Shown here piece after piece: positions 63,201 through 64,000 of a stretch of DNA of 64,000 nt (position 1 is its first letter; each line of letters begins with the position of its first letter). A program made the position numbers and the translations under genes. The stretch lies in assembly GCA_008973525.1 (NCBI GenBank), contig WACJ01000006.1:310001-374000 (forward strand), written 5' to 3'. This stretch comes from Stenopsyche tienmushanensis. Its lineage: Eukaryota; Arthropoda; Insecta; Trichoptera; Stenopsychidae. The notes under the pieces are model-generated. The model saw only the letters and a list, made by a program, of their open reading frames with translations, ran no database searches and was not told the DNA's origin.

Positions 63201-64000
63201 ATTTTCCTTGCTTAACAGATTAAAATGGAATCGAATAAGTAGGACTACAAATAATAATGTTTTTAAATGATAATATTTTTTGTCTTCTGTATTGTTTGTT
63301 TAAAAATATTTAGTACACATAGTTTAGAAGTACAGGCATTAAAATTAGTCAATGCTCAGGGTGTTAAAAGGGTCATAATCCAGCCCTGGGTGCTCACTAA
63401 AGAATAGTATGAAAAGTTTGAAAGCACGTCTTCAATGAGAATGAAAGCATATTCAGGAGTCGCACATTTATTTTCATCAGGTTACATTCCGTCATCCAGA
63501 CAATACGTGGAAATATTTAGCAATAAATTGGGATTTATATACTGCAAATAATTTCTATTGTTAAAAAACTTGCAATTAAAAAATAAAATTTATTTTGAGA
63601 CGTGTACTCACCATGTAAGCTAGGAAGGCCACTCTCAGGATCTGCCGTTTCTACCGAACGCTGTCGGCTTCCACCAGGTCGTCGTCTTTCGCCTTTTCCC
63701 CCGTCTTTGTCCTTAATCTCCCCATTATTTTCACCGACACTTCGCACATTATCGACACTCAGCTTATGCTTGCCGAGCTTCTCCGAAGATACCGTCGAGT
63801 TGGACTGGAACCGCCGATGGATCCTGCTCGCCAACAAAGCAATCGGACTAGAATGGTTCGAAGTCGTCTTCTCATTTTCAGTCCTTATAGCGACGACCTT
63901 ATTTTCGACCAGGGCACTGAGCACGGCCTCCAAGCGCGCCACATCCAAGATGCTCTTCTTCAGGGCGTCGGGGTCGCAAGTGGTCAAATCATCGGTGGAC
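9180..64000 (-). CDS. Long multi-exon gene for an unrecognised basic single-pass membrane protein (5'-partial)
   Basis: Five exons join without a stop: 64000-63612 (open at the window edge), 41274-41079, 30185-30035, 27853-27724 and 9283-9180 (stop TGA). Intron phases are 1, 2, 0 and 1 in order, and each donor phase matches the next acceptor. Introns are about 22.3, 10.9, 2.2 and 18.4 kb. The visible 322 residues comprise a helical start, Ser- and charge-rich low-complexity sequence, an Arg cluster, one membrane segment of about 21 residues, and a 36-residue tail ending STGLR. No known domain was recognised, so no function is given. The topology suggests a single-pass anchor with a large cytoplasmic N-terminal part. 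If upstream exons add a signal peptide, the orientation could be the reverse. The gene model is inferred from splice signals and phase, with no transcript evidence. Confidence 0.8.
10089..10678. mobile_element. Non-autonomous TIR element, GCGATTTTCCGCGG family, copy A
   Basis: The left end (ATACTTAAACATTTTTTTAT, then GCGGGAGTTCCGCGGAAAAT) and right end (TCGCACAAAAAGAGGTTTGA, then GAGTATA) are inverted copies of the termini seen in copies B, C, E and F. Internal AT-rich sequence is shared with copies E and F (ACCGCATAACTTC, AATTCAGCGATAGCAGATG). No coding capacity is seen. The family resembles pogo/Tigger-type elements in its flanking TA and its CTCAAACCTC...GCGA end layout; that placement is inference. 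Confidence 0.75.
10960..12118 (+). mobile_element. Full-length but dead mariner element with TIRs
   Basis: The ends AGATTGTCCAGTTAAAAATG (10960) and, inverted, CATTCCCAACTGGACAATCT (12099-12118) form terminal inverted repeats over about 1.16 kb. Between them, on the plus strand, is a mariner transposase broken by many stops and shifts. The parts are a DNA-binding domain (VCQCQRWFKHFSS; VDDNILRVEIESNPTQTIRE), a D-region piece (FCDWR, KVGVILKSKTQKG), the block HDNMRPHKKMTQNKLKELDW, the third catalytic region smeared over two frames (PDLVPSDYHLFRSMQH), and a tail ending VLSTEEEYIVSIKF. The layout is that of a DD34D mariner of usual length (about 345 codons). Confidence 0.88.
12996..13141 (+). 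repeat. 3' tail of a degenerate non-LTR (RTE-like) retroelement
   Basis: The plus strand reads KIKWSTMMRSAQDRVGWIRI and is followed by a GATGATGATGAT run. The pattern (W..M-R-AQDR..W.) resembles the very C-terminus of non-LTR reverse transcriptases, and a short ATG/GAT repeat at the 3' end is typical of RTE-like elements. The rest of the element is absent, consistent with 5' truncation. There is no second copy in the window for support. Confidence 0.45.
15744..16359 (-). CDS. First exon for a type II-like membrane protein: nested gene or alternative start of the long gene
   Basis: The ATG at 16359 has a strong insect start context (CCAAAATGTCG). The open frame runs 292 codons, but the coding-like part ends near residue 205 at a plausible donor, CACA then GTCAGT (15743-15738), phase 1. 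Residues 1-60 are acidic/Ser-rich (SQQDKTELSVDYPQEYSS). Residues 60-150 are Ser/Arg-rich with many basophilic kinase-like sites (RSTRSSLSTGSTRRQRQSAS). A KERRRRR stop-transfer block at 149-155 precedes a hydrophobic helix at about 156-178, and NVT at 189-191 could be glycosylated. This predicts N-terminus in, C-terminus out. No family is recognised. Phase 1 fits the acceptor of the 9283-9180 exon, giving a 239-residue product; other small exons in between cannot be excluded. Confidence 0.72.
16959..17285. mobile_element. Miniature mariner derivative with TTAGGTCATCCCGAAAG termini
   Basis: The left end TTAGGTCATCCCGAAAGAAA (16959) and right end (inverted) TTCTTTCGGGATGACCTAA (17285) are near-perfect inverted repeats. 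TA lies on both outer sides, as expected for mariner insertion. At 327 bp it lacks any transposase, so it is an internally deleted, non-autonomous copy. The same terminus type bounds 30478-33583 and appears alone at 57168. Confidence 0.9.
17410..17900. mobile_element. Rearranged DDE-transposase remnant, copy 1 (partner at 55195-55600)
   Basis: 17745-17900 (plus) reads PITWLERSPDLTPGDFFV and then ERAKFSRNGEVYHFF. The PRSPDLTPLDFFLW-like motif is the last catalytic region of a Tc1/mariner-superfamily transposase. 17494-17680 is the reverse complement of 55400-55580, the sequence that follows the same motif in the partner copy (shared block GACTTATTGAATGATTTGTA, then TGACATG). In copy 1 the tail and the catalytic piece point in opposite directions, so this copy is rearranged. 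Confidence 0.7.
20651..20865. mobile_element. Foldback MITE with GGGTGCAGCAGG termini
   Basis: The left end GGGTGCAGCAGGGAAACTAA then CTTATTTGAAGCG matches the inverted right end GCGTTTCAAATAAGGAAG then TTTTCCTGCTGCACC. The inverted repeats are about 35 bp in a 215-bp element. The centre has a short GC-rich block (GACGCCTCTAAGGCGAACAC) and no coding capacity. The superfamily is not assigned. Confidence 0.82.
21177..21510 (+). repeat. Dispersed repeat, copy 2 (partner at 3774-4245)
   Basis: It begins AGGGCCGTAACTAGGGCGTG, continues GGCGCAATTGGGCTTGGGGC and GCAAAACGCAGAATACCC, and contains AGCGGTCCGAAAAGCGGC and GGCCCTTTTGCGGCATTTTC. All of these have counterparts in copy 1. This copy lacks a roughly 150-bp middle section present in copy 1. 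Overlapping ORFs here (21194-21586, 21285-21503) are probably by-products of the repeat. Confidence 0.7.
22300..23318 (-). mobile_element. Internally deleted mariner element
   Basis: On the minus strand ATG at 23157 opens a mariner DNA-binding half: MDRFSPSEKFIRN, then CRNWFRRRLRNVDATT, then IDSNPTATIEKLLANYGYS. After stops, sequence resembling the linker (VWRQEEEGCHTS) is followed near 22700 by a jump to SVGWKIIQNPPYSPDIAPSD, then FYLFRYLRHYLDGKKYKTND, and the terminal helix KILPGRWREK. The first two catalytic aspartates are missing, so it cannot be active. Imperfect inverted ends lie near 22301 (AGGATCAACCATTTTCGTCA) and 23318 (CCATTTTGGGGTCTCCTT). Confidence 0.85.
24401..24757. mobile_element. 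Non-autonomous TIR element, GCGATTTTCCGCGG family, copy B
   Basis: The left end is TACACTCAAACCTCTTTTTG. The right end CGCACAAAAAAAGATTCAAG then CGTATA is its imperfect inverted repeat. Inside, just before the right end, sits the family hallmark TATGTAAGTCATAGCTTTTT then GGCGCGATTTTCCGCAGAAC. It is 357 bp, a shortened copy. TA-containing ends fit TA target use. Confidence 0.85.
25412..25620 (-). pseudogene. hAT transposase C-terminal fragment
   Basis: The minus strand encodes FPSSYFIKSGFSVVNNIITK, then QRNRLNISERGDFRLFLMKI, then EPDIKYSVSEHQPQGSH and a stop. This matches the layout of the C-terminal dimerisation end of hAT-type (BED/SCAND3-like) transposases, whose reading FPSS...ES.FS....L.TK.RNRL...GDLRL.L is characteristic. 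The catalytic and BED regions are absent. The adjacent repeat at 25793-26035 may belong to the same element. Confidence 0.82.
25793..26035. repeat. Repeat shared with 37455-37685 (possible hAT terminal region), copy 1
   Basis: The sequence AATTATTTATTTCCGTTGCA to ATCACCGGTAGG is closely matched at 37455-37685. Landmarks are TACGGAGGAATACAAAAATT, CTGTATCTATT and TCGATATTCCCATTATTA then AGAGTCGAGGTGTAGTAAAT. The two copies are collinear, apart from small indels. The hAT transposase fragment just to the left and CCCGGGATT-type palindromes near the second copy suggest a hAT end; this is inference. Confidence 0.75.
26230..26770 (-). pseudogene. Degenerate coding-like stretch of unknown origin
   Basis: The minus strand has protein-like runs in two frames separated by stops: WSDKFWTVKGKHIFIDARYH then VLVCYDPHTTKLF; SSWIDVAPACDNGPKSKILI; MDFFNHGFILIEA; and ALDAGARFAHIGPHPLTMEL then LPSLAGLNES. 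GC content and codon pattern stand out from the flanks. I do not recognise the family. It looks like an old inserted gene copy or a transposon ORF rather than a working exon, because no single frame stays open beyond about 85 codons. Confidence 0.35.
27724..27853 (-). CDS. Exon D of the long gene (membrane segment)
   Basis: The acceptor is TTGATATTGAAG (weak pyrimidine tract) and the donor ATGG then GTACGT. Forty-three codons plus G follow: VLDPDELPQRARW, then a hydrophobic run of about 21 residues (TIMVTACLLLFLCLLLVGVT), then LRMAPLIDDM. The phase-0 start joins directly to exon C (ERVK-VLDP). By the positive-inside rule the Arg-rich N-terminal side is cytoplasmic. A different frame of the same DNA (27633-27920) is also open but fits neither neighbouring splice phase. 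Confidence 0.82.
28418..28575. repeat. Short copy of the element at 42413-43310
   Basis: TGTGTAATATATAATAAAAT then AAGTAAGCCACTAGTCTAGT matches 42415-42455. GAAGTTTCTTTTTTCGTGAT then ATTTAAGCC matches 43275-43305. In the longer copy about 800 bp lie between these two blocks; here they are nearly adjacent. This is the picture of an internally deleted element next to its longer relative. Confidence 0.6.
30035..30185 (-). CDS. Exon C of the long gene (arginine cluster)
   Basis: The acceptor is TTTTTTCAG at 30187-30186 and the donor GTCAAG then GTATTA at 30034. Its first G completes GGG (Gly) with the GG of exon B. Fifty codons follow: TDACSVVSECVVVLERE, then TCTRTRTRARRKRRRRRRAR, then ALLVEAIEERVK. 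Fifteen Arg and two Lys sit in fifty residues. Coding is CG-rich (ACGCACGCGTACTCGTGCGC) in an AT-rich intron background. The cluster could be a nuclear-type basic patch, a membrane-proximal cytoplasmic charge block, or a nucleic-acid contact; the sequence does not decide between these. Confidence 0.83.
30628..32190 (+). mobile_element. Kolobok/Mutator-like DNA transposon with TTAA target duplication, copy 1
   Basis: TTAAGGGGGGAGATACCT at the left (from about 30632) is repeated inverted as AGGTATCTCCCCCCTTAA at the right (32173-32190), so TTAA flanks both ends. The plus strand holds a broken transposase: ECFGHVEKKMGSRLRQIRKD then KKLSGKGKLTENVVKK, the block NCPTGAESWCK, then DLTPLLGDDIKQHLLPIYKG. 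The end reads GTYCIVFAENTDEAQIVKRN and LFEKVEGLLYGSEIAD. This order fits the Mutator-like transposase domain proteins common in insect genomes; TTAA use fits Kolobok. Stops at 31006 and elsewhere make it inactive. The N-terminal zinc-binding half is missing. Confidence 0.82.
32241..32866. mobile_element. GCGATTTTCCGCGG-family TIR element, copy C
   Basis: The left end is TACACTCAAACCTCTTTTTG then TGCGA. The right end is GCTTTTCCGCGGAACACACA then AAAAAAGTTTAAGTTTATAT. It shares with copies D and F an internal coding-like piece (TTGGAAAGAGAAAATAATCT... to ...GAGTCATATCGAAAAACGCA) that in the best copy reads KSTQINDDIETAYTISSKEE. It sits between the Kolobok-like element and the mariner transposase debris. 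Confidence 0.83.
34929..35930 (-). mobile_element. Kolobok/Mutator-like transposon, copy 2 (5'-truncated)
   Basis: TTAAGGGGGGCAATCCCTTT at 34929 is the outer end. On the minus strand the transposase C-terminal half is readable: SLEI then LHFLAKR/LTPFLGQEIK (two frames), LPIFKDFSRDELLQ, VWRLALKHLHSGVKIIEIST, YIAAEIFNKDYSFILKMMNI and MGIYCKIFAENTDEARVAR. It aligns block by block with copy 1 (FAENTDEAQ; EISAFITAGIFNEGYTSIPK). The other terminus and the N-terminal part were not found, so the copy is truncated on the right. Confidence 0.78.
37455..37935. repeat. Repeat copy 2 with CCCGGGATT-type palindromes (hAT-like debris)
   Basis: 37455-37685 is collinear with 25793-26035. 37835-37935 contains AATCCCGATTTTTTCGGGAT (a perfect stem with a short loop), AATCCCGGGTATC and ATCTCGGGATTGAATTCCC. 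Such repeated ATCCCG/CGGGAT motifs are frequent near ends of BED-type hAT elements. No coding remains were recognised here. Confidence 0.6.
38137..38470. mobile_element. TTAA-flanked MITE (piggyBac-like ends)
   Basis: TTAACCCTTCTGGCAGTGAG then ATGGT at the left is matched in inverted orientation by ATCTTATTGACAGAAGGG then TTAA at the right. Length is 334 bp, including the TTAA duplication. No coding capacity is present. The TTAA target and the CCCT/AGGG outermost bases point to a piggyBac-type source, which is inference since no transposase is nearby. Confidence 0.8.
41079..41274 (-). CDS. Exon B of the long gene (charged low-complexity)
   Basis: The acceptor is TTTGATTTCAG and the donor is CACGG then GTAATA. 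The leading AT completes a GAT codon with the last G of exon A, giving SLH-D-ECERKELVGP. It encodes 64 whole codons, rich in Arg, Lys, Asp, Gly and Ser (KKRGRHKERSKDGHGDMEG), which looks disordered. A second frame of the same strand is also open through the exon (from ATG at 41274), and the opposite strand is open at 41068-41343. The chosen frame is the one that fits both flanking splice phases. Confidence 0.82.
41900..42412. mobile_element. GCGATTTTCCGCGG-family element, copy D (ends lost)
   Basis: The internal sequence is collinear with copy F (51100-51900). Shared landmarks are CAACACTAACTGAAATTG, TTTGGGACTGTGTAAATTAT, TATAACCCTCTATTATTC, TTAGGGACTA, TTGGAAAGAGAAAATCTACA and CCAATGATGCAAGA. 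Neither terminal inverted repeat is present. The right side is abutted directly by the 42413-43310 element. Confidence 0.72.
42413..43310 (+). mobile_element. Unclassified element, long copy, with coding-like interior
   Basis: The outer blocks match 28418-28575. The interior has coding-like plus-strand runs: NLSPIFQREQAKRYINPIV, ASMNSAKSEFWKQFKYFAYP, and KNEILKMSESLTRMYPNLAA then EINVEEVCVEIVEEDITLNR, interrupted by stops. An adjacent frame reads LRELLISFHDKVIQYYHII. The protein family is not recognised; a transposase of a BED/hAT-like element is one possibility. It is inserted next to or into copy D. Confidence 0.5.
44961..45325. repeat. Element bounded by inverted TCTGTCTGTCTG repeats
   Basis: GTGTGTCTGTCTGTCTGTTC at the left and its inverted form GAATAGACAGACAGACAG at the right enclose about 365 bp. 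The interior is AT-rich with no coding run. It could be a foldback element or two chance microsatellites in opposite orientation; the match extends slightly beyond the tetranucleotide repeat (GTTC / GAAT), which favours the first reading weakly. Confidence 0.5.
48223..48899. mobile_element. GCGATTTTCCGCGG-family element, copy E (both ends intact)
   Basis: The left end is TACACTTAACCTTTTTTGTG then CGGTAGATGCGTTCCGCA. The right end is CGCACAAAAAGAGGTTTGAG then TGTATA. It is 677 bp. The interior shares AATTCAGCGATAGCAGATGC and TATCTCGATACGTACATTTT with copy A, in the same order, and has no open frame. This is the best-preserved short form of the family. Confidence 0.85.
49987..50022. other. Perfect 11-bp hairpin
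   Basis: TTTAAAGCGCC (49987-49997) and GGCGCTTTAAA (50012-50022) form a perfect stem with a 14-nt loop, inside an unusually G+C-rich intronic block (49680-50480). Role unknown. Confidence 0.55.
51009..52115. mobile_element. GCGATTTTCCGCGG-family element, copy F (longest)
   Basis: The left end is TACACTCAAACTTTTTTATG and the right end CGCATCTACCGCACAAAAAA, over about 1.1 kb. At 51648-51833 (plus) an open frame ends in LNLNYIVGKGKSTQINDDIE then TAYTISSKEESDFE and a stop. The same peptide is recognisable, broken, in copies C and D, so it descends from a real ORF of the autonomous parent. Its acidic C-terminal nature would fit the tail of a pogo/Tigger-type transposase; this is not proven. Confidence 0.8.
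52284..52362. mobile_element. 79-bp TTAA palindromic MITE
   Basis: TTAACCTTTTAAGTGCCAAC at the left is answered by inverted CTCTGGCAGTTAAAGGG then TTAA at the right. The centre holds CGACTCACCGGCGAGTCG, itself nearly self-complementary. The whole unit can fold into one or two stems. TTAA on both outer sides fits piggyBac-type transposition. It is too short to carry any gene. Confidence 0.75.
53533..53945 (-). pseudogene. Pseudogene of an unrecognised protein
   Basis: One minus-strand frame stays coding-like for about 138 codons apart from two TAA stops. In order it reads ILSTFGQE (stop), MSLTITPRKIQWVVFRPRFK then DCQSTSKKYIFDTIKNGAK (stop), YLPWILADLHFHYVLEVDKQ then VKDSHPPNKYVYPFQRIKPD, and YDYTTRRARLRC. 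It ends STPEEAQTRHGEEYFTQAR and a stop at 53533. The residue mix is that of a globular protein. No splice acceptor removes the stops, so it is read as a decayed insertion in the intron. I could not name the family; a transposon ORF or a retrocopy are both possible. Confidence 0.5.
55195..55600 (+). mobile_element. DDE-transposase remnant, copy 2 (partner at 17410-17900)
   Basis: The plus strand has GACACCACTGGATTTCTTTG, encoding the SDLTPLDFF-type last catalytic motif, then the 3' part GGTGGCCAATTTAAACAA and CATCGACTTATTGAATGATT. The catalytic motif is partly duplicated: 55197-55235 repeats 55261-55298 (CTGACACCA..G.ATTT.TTTGTC). The tail 55400-55580 is the reverse complement of 17494-17680. 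No termini were identified. Confidence 0.68.
57168..57200 (+). repeat. Solo mariner terminus
   Basis: TTAGGTCCTTCCAAAAGAAA then TCCATT matches the left inverted repeats at 16959 and 30478, preceded by TA as usual. No inverted partner was found to its right, so only one end of a mariner survives. Confidence 0.6.
59608..60340 (-). mobile_element. Short mariner-type element with CATATCCCGAAAGTAAGTGTAC termini
   Basis: CATATCCCGAAAGTAAGTGT (59611) is repeated inverted as ACACTTACTTTCGGGATATG (60336). The minus strand encodes the last part of a transposase: HDLAPSDYHLFSSLKEHMGG, then IIFATDEQM, a stop, KDVLK, and RLTGCIKRDGDYV. This is the third catalytic aspartate region and the C-terminal helices. 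At 733 bp the element has lost its DNA-binding half. Ends are well preserved, so it may be relatively young or mobilised in trans. Confidence 0.85.
62807..63410. mobile_element. TTAA-associated element with GACGTATATATACGTC palindromes
   Basis: TTAACCTGTTAAGTGAGCAT at 62807 has a degraded inverted partner TGCTCACTAAAG at about 63390-63402. Inside, the 16-bp palindrome GACGTATATATACGTC occurs at 62827 and 62871 and, with one change, at 63139. A second inverted pairing is seen between ACGTATATATACGTCC near the left and GGGACGTATATATACGT near 63137. No coding capacity. Classification as piggyBac-like rests on the TTAA and the AAGTGAGCA end. Confidence 0.55.
63612..64000 (-). CDS. Exon A of the long gene (5'-most in window, partial)
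   Basis: The frame is open from the window edge, reading STDDLTTCDPDALKKSILDV onward, to a textbook donor: CATG then GTGAGT at 63611-63606. It encodes 129 codons plus one base. A helical stretch rich in Leu/Val/Ala (DVARLEAVLSALVENKVVAI) is followed by Ser/Asn-rich sequence, then Lys/Arg/Gly-rich sequence (GGKGERRRPGGSRQRS) and a short acidic block (ETADPESGLPSLH). GC content is far above its surroundings, as expected for coding sequence. The exon clearly continues upstream of the window, since no acceptor AG lies before the first codon. Confidence 0.88.

Larger units (their letters stand above)
41275..63611 (-). other. Intron A-B of the long gene, 22.3 kb
   Basis: This intron contains the elements at 41900-42412, 42413-43310, 44961-45325, 48223-48899, 51009-52115, 52284-52362, 55195-55600, 59608-60340 and 62807-63410, plus the pseudogene 53533-53945. 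A possible hAT-type end (ATTCCCAACCTATGGTGTGC) is at about 41487. The stretches 43311-44960, 45326-48222, 48900-51008, 52363-53532, 53946-55194, 55601-59607 and 60341-62806 hold no gene I can support. G+C-richer patches at 46560-46950, 49680-50480, 56140-56760 and 60900-61620 may be regulatory or conserved blocks. Confidence 0.65.

Noticed and set aside
1..64000. tRNA, rRNA, CRISPR array or integrated virus genes
   Set aside because: Looked for cloverleaf-like, direct-repeat/spacer and viral-type ORF patterns by eye; none could be supported.

Overview
The window reads as insect nuclear DNA, probably a genome rich in transposons. It is strongly AT-rich, its genes are split by spliceosomal introns (GT..AG, a poly-pyrimidine tract before most acceptors), and degenerate mariner, hAT-like, Kolobok/Mutator-like and TTAA-flanked elements are scattered through it. 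No bacterial, viral or organellar gene organisation was seen. The insect order could not be fixed from the sequence.

Genes, all on the minus strand. (1) At 1793-2910 lies a compact five-exon gene for the ESCRT-III subunit CHMP5 (Vps60), complete at 226 residues. (2) From 9180 to beyond the right edge runs a very long gene. Five exons could be assembled (64000-63612, 41274-41079, 30185-30035, 27853-27724, 9283-9180). Their splice phases fit exactly and they encode the last 322 residues or so of a single-pass, very basic membrane protein that I do not recognise. About 54 kb of this 55 kb is intron. (3) At 15744-16359, inside the last 18.4 kb intron, is a second first-exon-like ORF with a strong start context. 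It encodes a Ser/Arg-rich tail and a membrane anchor. Its likely donor is in phase with the final exon of the long gene, so it may be an alternative promoter and N-terminus of the same locus rather than a nested gene.

Layout. 1-1792: downstream flank and 3' UTR of CHMP5. 2911-9179: intergenic, with a dispersed repeat and a mariner remnant. 9284-27723: last intron, holding a TIR element, three mariner-type elements, a foldback MITE, a DDE-transposase remnant, a hAT fragment and the alternative first exon. 27854-30034: short intron. 30186-41078: intron with a nest of three transposons (30478-33583), a second Kolobok-like copy and a TTAA MITE. 41275-63611: a 22 kb intron with several TIR elements, an unknown pseudogene (53533-53945) and a short mariner (59608-60340).

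Nothing in the window suggests an operon-like system. The points that stand out are the unrecognised membrane protein with its possible two-promoter structure, the nested transposon cluster, and a TIR family with at least six copies.
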